Shown in pieces: positions 1 to 11,513 of a DNA stretch of 64,000 nt. The translations under genes were made by a program, and so were the position numbers. The first letter of the stretch is position 1. Every line of letters starts with the position of its first letter. This stretch comes from Allodiplogaster sudhausi (lineage: Eukaryota; Nematoda; Chromadorea; Rhabditida; Diplogasteridae), in the NCBI GenBank assembly GCA_945643635.1, contig CALZFC010000248.1:7553501-7617500 (forward strand), written 5' to 3'. Below the pieces are notes generated by a model. The model was not told the DNA's origin. It did no database searches and saw nothing but the letters and a program-made list of their open reading frames with translations.

Positions 1-1326
1 CCATGGAAACCTGGCGCTGGCAGCTGAATATGAGCTCTTTTTCTTGGAATAACATTGTGGCAGAAGAAAAAGCGTGAGGCTTTTATCTGCAGGGAACTGT
101 TTTTTTCTCTCTCTCTTTTTGCACTTCTTTGCAGGAAAATTGCTTCTGCATTTACGAGACATTTCTTGCGGGATATGCATGTATTTCTCTGAAACTGGTG
201 TGTTGTTTTGATTTTGTGAGTCCCTCAATTTCTTTTATTTCCAGTTTTTACTGAAAAGGCGTGGGCTGTTTGTGAGTGAGACTCCTCAGAGCAAACTATG
301 AAGAAGGCGCTCGCATCCCTTTCTTAGACCATTATGTCCTGGTTTCATAAAGAAAGTCCAGTGGATGTTCATATGTCAGTTTTTTTTTTTGCTGTTGTGG
401 GACGGCATCCTCTCCAGACACGCAATAGTGGTAACGCTGAAGTTATTACCATTGCATGATTTGGCATTAAGTAATAAAGATGTTAGATTTACGATGTTTC
501 CTGTAGTAAAGAGCACTTTCTCTTATATATTAGAGTGTATTAAAGAGCTCCATGGCAATTGTACGGAGGAGGGGGCAAAGGTGAAAATCTTCAAATCGCC
601 ATGGCCTTACAATTCGAGCTCAGGCTTTAGACAAGCTTGTTGATGTTGCAGAGATCATGCCAGCCGTTGGTGTGAACTCCACTATGTACATATGTGAAGA
701 GAGAGCGAGGGAGACAGAAAGAGAGTGAGAGTAAGGGAGCGAGAGAGAGGGAGAGGGAAACTGAGTGGGCTGGCTGGAACCCATTCATAATGGTCCAAGA
801 AAGAACAACACCATACAATATTCTCAAGTACCAAGTCCAGGTTCTGCGCTATTTTTAGATCGCATTCCTCCATAGTTCTGCCAGAATGATCAGCTGGGTG
901 AAAATGTGCTAAATATTAGAAATAAATGAAGATACAGTTGGAAATTGGAGAAGGAAGATAAACGTTACTGGGAAAAGATGTAATGACTACTTGGAAATGT
1001 AAAAAAAAGCTTCTCTAATCGTATAGTATGATTTAAAGGCTGCTTAAAATGCACGTTTCATACCAAAGTGTTCTTTCGGGATAAAGCATTCTTCTCTCAA
1101 GGACTTTACAAAGTTCAAAATTTTTTATTCAGAGAATCCAAGCTTGCCTGCATCATTGCAGAAAAAAAGACAATAAAACGATAAAATGCATTAGGAGCTG
1201 CCACTCGCTATAACAAGAAGGAAGGAAAACATTGACAATTTATTGGAATGAACATTCTGATAATGAGAATCTCTAAGAATAGAATTCATCTCCATCACCA
1301 GAGGGCGTCTTCAGGACGTCGCCGGA
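1..1326. other. Leftmost interval, no gene recognised
   Basis: I see no exon set that holds together here. A short GA-rich tract lies near 697-765. A minus-strand open stretch at about 770-873 has moderately protein-like composition but no family I can name and no convincing splice sites. Confidence 0.4.
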
Positions 1327-1463
1327 TCAGAAGTCGGCACAGAACTGGAGGAATGAGCTGAAGTCGAGCGCCCTTGCTCGGTGGAGACTGTGCTTCTCAT
1401 TCTCGCTGAGCAGCGCATAGCACGCAGCGCGGCCCGCTTCTTCCAGGCGAGGCCGAAGAAGCC
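1327..1463 (-). CDS. Probable terminal coding exon, unidentified protein
   Basis: Read on the minus strand, this stretch gives a charged, protein-like peptide of about 45 residues, including EEAGRAACYALLSENEKHS, and ends in TGA. Base composition is clearly higher in GC than the flanks. The best acceptor is an AG at 1464-1465, which would put the exon in phase 1. It may be the last exon of the minus-strand gene whose long exon starts at 2635, but the phases I can see do not join cleanly, so it could belong to another gene. The product is not recognised. Confidence 0.4.
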
Positions 1464-1600
1464 CTCGAAGAAATTGCAGTCAATTCAGTTATAATATGAA
1501 TAGAACTGCCACGAGATCAAATATATTGGTGATTAGGGCAACTTCATTTAGAATCGTTTACAAACTTTCTTTTAGACTTCTTTTTTTTGCATAATGATTT

Positions 1601-2635
1601 TCACCAAGAGTCAACTGAGCCAACCGTGTAGACGGTGCTCTTGAGGCGCACAACGACTCTGCCTGCACGAGAAGAAGCTGCGCTGACATTGCGATCGAGA
1701 TACTTCCCGCAACTAATGGTCTCTTCCTTCTTCAGGTCCAAGCTGATCCGCCCTATGCCCGGCAACAAAAGCGTCAACTCCTCATAGGAAGCATCCTTCG
1801 TGAACAGCTTAACTGGCTCGAATATTGTATTGTCTTGCAGCAGCGTGAATCCTTCTCTCTCCAGGCAATTCAGATCGTCGTTGCTGAGAATGCATCTTCC
1901 CGCCAGTCTGGCAATCTGCTTCGCTGCGTCGCCCCTGCGATGGAAGATTTCACGACAATCGACTGGCTGCTCCATGACGCATTCGCTTGTAATGAGTTCG
2001 CCTGTACTCCGAGAGGCGACGTATCGAAATGAGCACTTCTTGTTGTTGGAGCCGAGCCAGTTCTCATAAGAAAGCAGGCTGATGTGGTCCGGATCACTCA
2101 AGGGACCTGGCTCCTCAACCGTCAGCGAGACATCATAAGCGAAATTACCAGGGAAATTGAGGTGCATGGATACTTCGTAGGTGATGTCACCGTCAAAGAG
2201 GGGTGATAAACTGGTGAAGCTCACGATAGCAAGGCCTTTCGTGTACACGGCGATGGGCACGAAGAGACGCGTTGCGGTCGCGAACGCGGCTATCGTAGTG
2301 AAGATATCATCGATCGGAACCGGCAGCACGCATGTGGCATGGAGTGCGAGTTGTTCAGATGTCATGGGCGCGAGAGGAGTAAGAAAGAGTAGGTAGCGGT
2401 AAAGGTCGGGCGGAGAGGATGTCAGCCAGGGGAAGTGGGGGTTGGAGAGGCTGTCCTGGCGGAGAAGACGACGAGAGACGGCCGGGAATTCCGCTGAGCT
2501 GACGTCGATCCGAGACGTCTGGCGCCAGAGAATCGCGTGCTCTGAGACGGAGAGAATCTTCGGGACGTCGCGCTCTAACTTATTGGGGACGTCGCATGGG
2601 AAGCTACCGAGAGGAGATAGGGCACGAAGAGCCAT
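1601..2635 (-). CDS. Unidentified 344-residue intronless protein
   Basis: One uninterrupted frame runs from an ATG at 2635 to a TGA at 1601, with GC-rich third positions unlike the AT-rich flanks, so it is very probably coding. I do not recognise the family. No signal peptide, membrane segment or catalytic motif stands out. The middle is rich in beta-branched and hydrophobic residues (for example LFVPIAVYTKGLAIVSFTS), followed by a cysteine-containing, mixed-charge C-terminal half. A 1-kb exon is unusual beside the roughly 100-bp exons elsewhere in the window, which suggests a lineage-specific single-exon gene, a retrocopy, or a large terminal exon. A possible donor near 1605 could connect it to the exon at 1327-1463. 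Confidence 0.6.
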   Translation of the reverse strand: MALRALSPLGSFPCDVPNKLERDVPKILSVSEHAILWRQTSRIDVSSAEFPAVSRRLLRQDSLSNPHFPWLTSSPPDLYRYLLFLTPLAPMTSEQLALHATCVLPVPIDDIFTTIAAFATATRLFVPIAVYTKGLAIVSFTSLSPLFDGDITYEVSMHLNFPGNFAYDVSLTVEEPGPLSDPDHISLLSYENWLGSNNKKCSFRYVASRSTGELITSECVMEQPVDCREIFHRRGDAAKQIARLAGRCILSNDDLNCLEREGFTLLQDNTIFEPVKLFTKDASYEELTLLLPGIGRISLDLKKEETISCGKYLDRNVSAASSRAGRVVVRLKSTVYTVGSVDSW

Positions 2636-3087
2636 CGATTACTCTACAAGAATGAACCAATTATGAGAGAGAAATATGTATCTGCATATACAAATTCTAT
2701 TTAAATAAATAAATATATATATATGTATATATATAATGGTAGAAGACTTGATCTCAACTATGATACTCGTTCTTGATGTGAAACTCATACTTATTATTTT
2801 CTAAAAGAGCGCAATCCAACTAGTGGCGGAATAAAAGAAGCAGAAGCAATAAGCCAAAAAAAATGTGATTCGAATGAATGACGAAAAGAAGAGAAAGCTC
2901 ACACTACACACATGTTTAATTAGTTGTCATTCCAGACTGTGCTAAGTGAATATTATGGGTTAATGAGGCGTTGATTATGCAAAGGCATAACTACGGCAAG
3001 CCAAACGCGTTTATTGATGTTTCACAACCAAATTGTATTGCCTTCTGCTAGCAGAAACATTTGAAGCATTCTTTTGACGGTACAACG
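2636..3087. other. AT-rich spacer with TA repeats
   Basis: AT-rich, with a short TA-rich tract near 2705-2735. No coding or RNA signal recognised. Confidence 0.5.
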
Positions 3088-3089
3088 AG

Positions 3090-3335
3090 TTAGAATAGTT
3101 TATTATGAATCGAATGAGATTGGGAATCGGGATTAAGTGTCGTGGAAGAAGCGTCCTCAGGCAATGGCTCGAGGCTTGGTGGTCTTTGTTGATTGATAGT
3201 GAGGACGTGAACGTTGGTGGGAGAAGGAGGAAAGGTGACACCCGGCTTAAAGGAGCCTTGAAAACGAATATTATTACCACGATGACACTTGACACGACCA
3301 ATATGCATCCTAATTGCACACCTTTTACTTTTCAA
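3090..3335 (-). CDS. Possible C-terminal exon, unidentified
   Basis: An 81-codon minus-strand frame ends at 3090. It has a basic start and a proline/serine-rich tail (FPPSPTNVHVLTI, then PPSLEPLPEDASS), which would suit a disordered cytosolic tail. The opposite strand is also open over much of the same interval, so the coding call rests on composition only. No splice acceptor or homologue is identified. Confidence 0.2.
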   Translation of the reverse strand: MKSKRCAIRMHIGRVKCHRGNNIRFQGSFKPGVTFPPSPTNVHVLTINQQRPPSLEPLPEDASSTTLNPDSQSHSIHNKLF

Positions 3336-3539
3336 CGAAATAATTGTTGAATCTCTAGGGAACGAATCTAAGTATGTACGTATCCGTTAGAGAAGATGTT
3401 CGCATGAATGGGAATGCAAAAGTGGTACACGACAAAATAGATGATATGTAATATAGCGATGGTGCATCATAGCAAAGTGAATGGCATAAAGAATGGACAG
3501 TTCAAAAGGAGGGTGTGATGAGAAATAAGGCGACCAGCT

Positions 3540-3782
3540 CTAACGGAGCTCAGAGTCGAGCCACTCGAGCCCCTCGAGAAGGCCTTCGCCCTTCCGGGCA
3601 TCCGATAAAAAATCTTGTTTAACTCTTTGTAAGCTTGCAACATGTTTTGTTTTCAAGAAAACTCGCATTTTCGCATTGCTCACGGCTCGCTCTCGCAGCG
3701 TTCGCCGCAGAATCTTGCCAGAAGGCGACTTTGGAATGGCAGAAATGAAGGCGACACATATTTTTCCCGAAATTTTTCTCAA
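3540..3782 (-). pseudogene. Relic of acyl-CoA-ligase-like last exon (C-terminal A10 motif)
   Basis: The minus strand encodes [18 protein letters not shown], the conserved C-terminal motif of AMP-forming acyl/coumarate-CoA ligases that carries the catalytic lysine. It is nearly identical to the last exons at 23896-24023 and 33804-33931. Upstream of it a GA/CT tract at about 3880-3985 occupies the place held in the complete genes by the microsatellite-filled intron. No other ligase exon is found nearby. The stop used by the complete genes (AAA-ATA-stop) has become AAG-ATG-CGA, so the frame reads on to 3540. This looks like the 3' stump of a further gene copy, not a working gene. Confidence 0.7.
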
Positions 3783-3871
3783 TGTATCTTCCCGCTTTTC
3801 ATTCCCTATACTTCTGGCCTGTTTAATTCGTCATTTTTCTTTAAACTTTGAGAGGCTGAACAGTGACATGT

Positions 3872-3985
3872 GAGCGAGAGAGAGAGAGACAGAGATACAG
3901 ATAGAGAAGAGAGGGAGAGAGAGATAGTGGAGAAAGTATGACGGAGAAGGAGAGAGAGAGGGAGAGAGAGAGAGAGAGAGAATAG
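3872..3985. repeat. GA/CT microsatellite
   Basis: Imperfect GAGA tract with short interruptions. It sits directly 5' (minus sense) of the ligase last-exon relic, the same relation as in the complete genes. Confidence 0.9.
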
Positions 3986-3989
3986 CGAC

Positions 3990-5095
3990 GAGAGAAGGAA
4001 TGAGAACAGGCGTGCCTGTAATCTTCGTTTTGTCAATGCGGCGGCAAAGCATTACGAATCATTCTTGCTTCATACATCATTTTATTCCACAACATTAAGT
4101 AATATTGATCGAGAAGATTCGCGAGATTTAGACTTTGACTCACCATCTGGTTGTTTAATCAGTGATAATGGATATCGCCATATATATTGACGCATGTACA
4201 TGTGATACCGAGATTTGCCTTATGATGCGGAATTTAAATGGTAAAATCTTTTCAAAATTAAGCGTACATTTAAAATATATTTTTAATTATGTGTGCTTTG
4301 CATGACTCTCTTCTTAATAGTTCCCTCACTGTCTTCGCCAGTTTTATTATTTTCGCCCGGCACGATGTAACACAATTTAGGACTCTGCGTCAGCATAACA
4401 CCATGCCTCTTTTGTAGTGTTGTTTGACTCCGGTTTAGTCAACCATGTTTTGGGAACGAGACACCTTTGAAGAAATAGGAAGGGTGAAGCCAGCAGATTG
4501 CATCTAAACCGTTCTGGGGTTGGCAGGTTGCCAGTGTGGCTTATAAGGCATACATTGAGGAATCACGTGCCGTTATAATTTTTTCCTCGCAATTCTCCAT
4601 GTTCCTTCTCTACCTGTTTTGCTCACAACCAGCTTCCGCTTTTAGAAGTGCACGAATCAAGTTGTGCTATATAGACTTGCCTTACAGATGTTAGTTGAAG
4701 GATCTAGATCATTGGGAACTGGTTAGTTGTATGTATATGACCCCCACGATTTGGTTGACATAAGCATGCTCCCCTCAGCTAGTGGGAGTTGAGAAGAGTG
4801 GACGAATGTAGCCAGAAGGGCCAGATGCATAGGAATAACGAGGAACACCCTTTCTCATAATCTGTTAAAAAAAATAAAGTGTAGAGAGTGAAGTCAGAGA
4901 TAGTAATAAAAAAATATGTGCTTATGTGCTCCTGCTTATGTGGTGGTTGCGTGTTCGCTGGGGGGGGGGGTCTGTATGCTGGGTCTTGATCTGCAGCTGA
5001 GAGATTCTATTTTTATCAGTTACATATATATTTAATATTCGATTTGAGTCCTGCTGCCAAAATGGCAGCTTAACATCGCTCACCAAAAGTGTTCG
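3990..5095. other. Intergenic, no gene recognised
   Basis: AT-rich sequence with no convincing exon. A G-run of about 10 bases lies at 4961-4970. Confidence 0.4.
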
Positions 5096-6230
5096 GTGCT
5101 CCACCTAGGTAAAAGAAATCCCCGTCTGACCTACTTCGTTTCATCTTCTACACCATTCTCCATTGCGGATGCTTTCATTCGTGATTTAGGAGTTCTAATT
5201 GATGACCAGTTGTCTTTCTCCCATCACATTGAACACATTTGTCGTAGAGCTCTAAATAAGATATTCTGTATTTTTCGTAGTCTCTGCTAAACTTTTTCTA
5301 GCATATATATATTCTGTTACAAAACATATGTTCTTCCTATGCTTGATTTTGCATCTATCATCTGGTCCCCTTCTCCGAAACAGCTGATTAGAAAGCTAGA
5401 ACACGTTCAACATTCTTTTACTAGACTTCTTTTTATACGATGTGCAGGCTCTTTCCTTCCTCTCAATAGACTACCCAGTTATAGCGACATGTTGAAAACA
5501 TATGCCCTGGATTCTCTATTGCTTCGTCGTCTCTCGCTTGATCTATGTTTCATGTATAAGTTGCTTCATGGTTTAATTGACATGCCAATTAGCAACCTTT
5601 ATGTTTTCAAGCCGTGCAATGGTAGAAATTCTGCATTTAACTTTTACAGTCCACTCACTCGTCTCTCGCTATCTGAAAATTCGTTTCGTATTCGTTCTGC
5701 CCGCTATTATACAAAACTGCCTTCTATCGTTACTTCATGTCGTAGTATTAAATCGTTTAGAAAGCTAATCTCTGATCTTCCCCTTCTAGATATGTTTGGT
5801 ATTGCTGTTATTAATCTATAATTTGTGGCCGACCCAGCACCATGCCCTCTCCCCTTTCTCGGCCATTCACTCCTCTTACAATCTCTCCCATAAGAGCATG
5901 TCGCTGTGCTCGCCTCTTTATGCGCGCTCCCTCCACGTGCATAGCGATCCGCTTCTTGCTAGTCCGTCTTTGGTGGCAAGACGAAGCCAGGGCCTGGCTC
6001 CCCCTGGAAGGGGTGGTGGGTACAGTGGCTGCTCTTCCCTGCCCCATTGGTTCCCTCCTGACTATTTGCACAACTTTATAGATCATATACCAACTTTTTC
6101 ACTGGATCTTCTTATTTTGATGAATATTTTTCTCGTTATGACTCAAGGATCTCTTAATAAATCCGCATATTCAAGTGTCGTCACATTCAAATTAATTTGA
6201 TGTCGATAAATAAATAAATAAATAAATATT
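5096..6230 (+). mobile_element. 5'-truncated non-LTR retrotransposon, RT C-terminal region and 3' tail
   Basis: Two consecutive plus-strand frames, 5096-5290 and 5339-5821, encode the region after the reverse-transcriptase palm of jockey/CR1-type LINEs: LGVLIDDQLSFSHHIEHI, then LDFASIIWSP and a LEHVQHSFTRLLF segment. The frame is broken between 5290 and 5339 by a stop and frameshift. A non-coding stretch follows and ends in a (TAAA)n-like tail at about 6208-6230, typical of such elements. No endonuclease or palm-domain coding precedes it, so the copy is 5' truncated and dead. The same 3' end occurs in reverse at about 15 kb. Confidence 0.75.
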
Positions 6231-6263
6231 AAATTTAAAAAAAATTTAAATTCAAGAGAAGCA

Positions 6264-7612
6264 ATGAGCACAGTCTTCTTCCTTCTCGCGTTTTGTTCAA
6301 CCATCTCGTCCGCAGGAAATGGACCGCAACGGGTTTGGCCAACTTTTGTTTAATAATTGAAAGTTGTGTAATTTCTTATTTTTAGACAGAAAATTTATTC
6401 ACTACTTCTATGAAAAATTATAATAGCGGAGATTTTCGGTACTTCGCGAGACATTCTTAGAGAATCTTTCAAGATCACAGCGATGCTGAAAAGGTTGTGT
6501 TTTTGGGGAAGAATGCAATTTGTCACAAAACTGTTTCACGCTGTAAAATTAGTTCTTTATTTATAAATTAATAAAACTAGATTCCGCATTTAATAATGTT
6601 TTTTCCGGTGCAGCAAAGTACAAACAGTGACGAGTCCTCAGAGGGAGAGTTGGTTGAGCGCGCCACAGCAAGATACCCGGTTAGTAAAAGGCTCTTGGGA
6701 TAGCTCTACTATGAACATCTAAGATGGTGTGAACTTAAAAAAAAACAGGCGTTTTTCGCTTTCGACTCGTTGTGAAATTTGCGCAAAAACGTACATGACG
6801 TTTTTGCAGATGCTGCACGAATTTTCCTTATTAGTCAACAAATACGTTCACAACAAATTGTTTTTCTTCAGAGTTGTTACATGAGCAGTGGAGGACTATT
6901 GCCATGCGATGGAAACGAAGATGAGACATGGTGCACGCACGAATGGAGCCTACAGGGCGGAGCATGGACGGATCGCGTCAGACATTTTTGCGAGAAGGGA
7001 CAGAGAGACGGATGTTATCCAGTCAAAAACTTCGAGCCGAACAAGCCCGAATACAGTTGTATGTGCAACTCGAAAGGCACCGAGCACGGCGCATGCAACA
7101 CACCGGCTTGGATAAATGAGAGCATGTCGGAAGTAATCCGGCAGTATTCTGTCTTGAAGACGATTCCGAACAATGTCACGGAGGAAGAGGTATCAATCAC
7201 TCATGTTAAAATTATCATTAAAATAATCAAAATAATTATTGAAAAGAAATTAAAATTATAACAACAATTATCATTCGATTTCAGGAGTGAATCACAATGA
7301 AAAGGTTCGGCAGAAGGGCAATAAAATAATGCCTTCGTTTATTAAAGGCCAAAAGTCATTGCAGCCTCTGACACCCCTCTGACTTCCTCTGACAAACCCT
7401 CTTTTCCAGAATGGCTTCACTACCTGGCAGATCGCTGTCATTGTCGTTGTCGGCCTCCTAGTAGCTCGAGTAGCTATCGTCGCCGGTAAGGCGATATTTA
7501 TTGATTCATTCACTATCGATTGACTGATATCGATCTATAATTTCCAGTCGTCCTCATGCGCCCAAAGACGCAAAAGGCCGAGCCCTCGACCGGCACCAAT
7601 CTACCTCTCTGA
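6264..7612 (+). CDS. Small cysteine-rich type I membrane protein (nematode ET-module/Ly6-like)
   Basis: Four exons fit with matching phases: 6264-6332, 6872-7189, 7410-7485 and 7548-7612, giving about 161 residues. Exon 1 is a signal peptide (VFFLLAFCSTISSA). Exon 2 carries an ectodomain with eight cysteines in the order SCYM, LPC, TWC, HFC, DGC, YSC-MC and ACN. Exon 3 is a single membrane helix (AVIVVVGLLVARVAIVA) and exon 4 a short basic, hydrophilic tail. The cysteine spacing ending in C-N resembles small nematode ET-module or three-finger extracellular proteins, but the family assignment is inference. The exon-1 donor (GTTTGG) is weak, so the link from exon 1 to exon 2 is the least certain step. 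An inverted copy of exon 2 lies at 7685-8006. Confidence 0.65.
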
Positions 7613-7684
7613 GGGGACTCCGCCCACCCGTTCAACGAACCCTTTTCTTTGCGCCTTTAAAATTTCAACATTAGTGATTGATAC

Positions 7685-8006
7685 CTCTTCCTCCGTGACA
7701 TTGTTCGGCATCGTCTTCAAGACAGAATACTGCCTGATGACTTCGGACAGGCTCTCATTTATCCAAGCCGGTGTGTTGCATGCGCTGTGCTCGGTGCCTT
7801 TCGAGTTGCACATACAACTGTATTCGGGCTTGTTCGGCTTGAAGTTTTTTTTTTACCGGATAACATCCCTCTCTCTGTTTCTTCTCGCAAAAGTATCTGA
7901 AGCGTTCCGTCCAAGCTCCGCCCTGTAGACTCCATTCGTGCGTGCACCACGTTTCATCTTCGTTCCCATCGCATGGAAATAGTTCTCCGCTGCTCATGTA
8001 ACAACT
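7685..8006 (-). pseudogene. Inverted, frameshifted copy of the cysteine-rich ectodomain exon
   Basis: The minus strand repeats exon 2 of the upstream gene almost base for base, including the acceptor AG and the donor GTATCAATCAC. It is 322 bases against 318. The difference lies mainly in an expanded A-run (T-run on the plus strand near 7845-7855), which shifts the frame after CYPV. Only this exon is duplicated: no membrane or tail exon is found on the minus strand, so the copy is probably dead. Confidence 0.7.
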
Positions 8007-8009
8007 CTG

Positions 8010-8440
8010 AAGAAAAACACTTTGTTGTGAACGTTTATTTTCTTGGCCGAACTTTTTTTTGTTTTATTAACTATAACGACCCGAACTTGATCTCTCTTTG
8101 ATACCGCGAATGCGATTTCTTTAATAAAGAAGACACGGCTAAAGAATAAGGTGTTAAAACATGACTGAAATATCACTGGCCTGATTTGCGGAGTGGCTTC
8201 GGTGAACCTGTTAGCAGACAGAGAGTTTTGTTCCCAAGCGGACCCGAACGCGTTACCCAAGTCACCACTCATTTTCCCCACACAGATCCCAGACATCTAC
8301 GCCAACGTACCCCACTAACTTTGAGCGAAAGAAGATAGCCAATTTATAACTGAAGTCCGCGTGAAGCTATTCACTATTGAAAGAGAGAGAGAGGGTGCTC
8401 GCAAGAGAAAGAGAGAGAGAGAGAGAGGCGACAAGAGAAC

Positions 8441-8478
<38 letters not shown>

Positions 8479-9025
8479 CAACAGTAGAATATCTGAGAGA
8501 AATAGTGAATGATGTGTGGAGATCGTACAATAAAAACAAGCTTTCAGAAAACACACTCATCTGAATGTAGTTTTATATAAAAGGAGGAAGCAAAGATGGG
8601 GAGTCGAGGAGCGTATGTTCAAGGAAGGTATGAGAGGAAGAAGTGTGTATGGAGGGCCCCAAAATGGATTTTCAATACTATTTTGTCATTTATTCGTTCA
8701 CTTGGTGAAATGCCTTAAGACAGAAAGGCTCCAGTACGCACTGTCCTGGATGCAAAATTATGGATCCCAACATTGCGGGCTGCGGACTGATTCAATGGGG
8801 AAGGGTCCATGACTGGCAAGAAGAGAGGAGAGGGAGGTGAGGGCCATCCCGAGGAAAGATTATAATCATAAAACATATGGATTAATGACCAAAGTGCAGT
8901 GCCCTATAAAGTGCAAATACTTCACATGAAGCCATTCGTTGACACTTCCATTCGGTCACTTCACAGTGTCGCAGTGTCGGAGCGTGGTCGGCTCTTCCCT
9001 GCGCTCTCCTCTTCCCACTCCACGC
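8010..9025. other. Intergenic interval with GA microsatellite
   Basis: No gene recognised. A nearly pure GA tract runs about 8378-8477. The segment 8610-8830 is less AT-rich but shows no frame worth calling. Confidence 0.5.
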
Positions 9026-10368
9026 ATGGTCCGCTACACCGCCGCGGACGTCCTTCTGGCAGCCATCGGCGCTCTCCGCCTTCTCCAGCTCGCTGACGCT
9101 GGAAGATGCAATGAATCTAGTGTTCCCTATAATCGTACGGTCGGTTTCTCACCAACAAAAAAATCAGATGTTTAATGAAACAGTCTTAAAATGAACAAAA
9201 AAACAAACTAATATATACATAACATATTTTTTATAATAAAAAAAAATATATAATTATAGATCTGCTTCAACTGGGACGAGAACACCGAATGTCATGAGAG
9301 CTGCGAACATAATGTAATCGAACGTGACCCACAGTGCGAACACTACATCCTCAAGGATCGCACCACTACACAGAGATGCACGAGTGGCCACCAGACGGGC
9401 TGCTTCATTGGTCTATATCATATTTATTTAATTGTTAAAATTGATTATTAATTGTTTTGCTTTTATTTAAATGTTAAACTTTTTCTATTTGTTTAATTTG
9501 TCTAATTTTTTGTTTAATTACTTAATTTCTTTGCTTAATTGAACAAGATCACACACTTACAAACAGAGACAGATGAATCCTGTGGATGCTTTTCCTCTTT
9601 CCAGTCTGGCAGAATCATCATTTCCACGAGGCACTGTGCTATTGCCGCGATGAAGCCCAGAAAATTGGCGACTGCCCGTTGGATCCGGACGCGATCGAAG
9701 TCCTTGAAGCGTACATCAAGCGAATGAACTACGGAAAAAACGGAGAGATCTTGCTAACTTTTGAAGAGGTCAGGGATACGGTAGGGAGTTAGTAAAAGAG
9801 TTAAAGATTTCAACCAATTTACTTTAGGCATGTGGTATACTTTAAGCACTATAGAGATGCATTAGCACTGAAATACAAATGTATTTAAGACACAACTTAT
9901 AGCACCGGAAATGATTAGGCCAGTGATACGTTAGTACAAAAAAATAAGAGGTTACAACCGCCGTGCTAAAATCCTTTCATGTTGCTTGTTTCTGCTCACC
10001 CAACAGAAAATTATAAATCGTATTCTTGTACTCCCACAAACAGAAATTTGTACTTTGCAGATGGACAAGCTTCTCAGAAAAGGCCTTCCTGCAAAGTCCG
10101 TTTAGATAATTTATATATTTTAGAGCAAAAAAAAACAAATTATTCTAAAAGATTGAAAAATAAAATATTCAAATATTTCCCTCTTGTCTGCATTTCGAGC
10201 TTCTATTACAATAGTGATTAAATGTACCATTCAAAGATATATTCCCCCTTTTCAGATCGACGACGCTTACAACAACAACGAAGTGAATGATTTTTTTAAG
10301 AATGCATTTTACAATTCATCTTTCTCCAATTTGAGTCATCAAACTCGCTAAACAATGTAACCTTATAG

Positions 10369-10413
<45 letters not shown>

Positions 10414-11119
10414 GTATAGGACATACCGTACCTTGTGATGACCGAATTCGAAAGTGCATGAAAGAAAGAGTATTAGGGACAGTCGGGGGAATCTGAAAAT
10501 TCATTTAATTTACTTTGTCCTCCTTTTACCAGATTTCCATGCGCACATTCCATTAATTTTATGATTGGTTTTTTTCTGTATGAACCAGAGATATATTGCA
10601 GCCGAACAACTGATTCGACCAGTTCTATTTTTTATTGTAACTTGAAATGGCGGCACTCACGTAGTCTAGAATTCTAATTATAATAATTGCGAGAATTCAA
10701 CGATCTATACATGTATGTGACTCATGAAAAGGATAAACTATGCAAGATATTATTTATATTAAATTATAGTATAGCAACGTTTAAACTATATGTCACAGCA
10801 ACAGAAAAGAGATTCGAATGAAGACAAAACGTGTATGAAAATTCACTAGCTACATATATTTTAGGCCGACTTTACCACAAGAAGACGAAGTCAATCGACA
10901 GCGCAATTGCTTAAATTTTATTTGCAGACAATTATCATATAATATTACTAGAAATGTTTTTCCCTCCTGTGGTAAACATTGCATTTCAATCATACGAAAT
11001 GAAGCTTCCCTATGCAGTTCTTCTGGGTCGGGGTGGCCTTCTTCGTTGTCGCCGTGGTCTTATCTCTGGCAGTCATTGGGGTTCTCTGCTACAAAATCGG
11101 CAGAGTCCTGACGTCATAA
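9026..11119 (+). CDS. Secreted-type I membrane protein with cysteine-rich ectodomain, unidentified
   Basis: Five exons join in phase: 9026-9139, 9260-9410, 9605-9768, 10256-10282 and 11018-11119, about 185 residues. The start is an ATG followed by a hydrophobic leader (ADVLLAAIGALRLLQLADA). The lumenal part has cysteines at GRC, ICF, TEC, ESC, PQC, RC, GC, LCYC and DC, then an acidic linker (ILLTFEEIDDAYNNNE) with a 27-bp micro-exon. The last exon is one membrane helix (FFVVAVVLSLAVIGVL) with a short basic tail (CYKIGRVLTS). Its layout of leader, cysteine-rich ectodomain, helix and tail matches the gene at 6264-7612, but sequence similarity is not obvious. The roughly 735-bp intron before the last exon is the longest and its pairing is the least certain. 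Confidence 0.65.
10367..10412. repeat. (AT)n microsatellite
   Basis: Pure AT dinucleotide run within the last intron of the preceding gene. Confidence 0.95.
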
Positions 11120-11513
11120 ACCAAAATGAACCTTTTTATGTGATTTCGTTTAATGAGATAAATGAATATTGTGAGCGAAGACAATTTATTGCTTAATGTT
11201 ACATATACATATGTATGTATGTAAAAGGAAACTTGACTATACACAAAAAAAAGTTTTTCCTAAAGATTTATCAACCAATTTTATCACACAATATTGTCTC
11301 ACTTTTGCCCCCTAAACAATATTGGCTGATATAGCCAATAATCATCGTTTGATGCGCAGATGTTTGACATATCAAAGGAATATTAAAAATCCGTCCTAGA
11401 CAGCCGAAGTTATTCGTTCGCTTTTCGTTTCGGCCACTTTTCCATGCCGCAGTGCCGGCGCGTGAAAAAAAATATATGCACAAGTACATGTAACCGCTTT
11501 TCGCAAGTATATA

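Noticed and set aside
7292..7513. Minus-strand frame over the membrane exon
   Set aside because: Shadow of exon 3 of the plus-strand gene, which has proper splice sites and phases.
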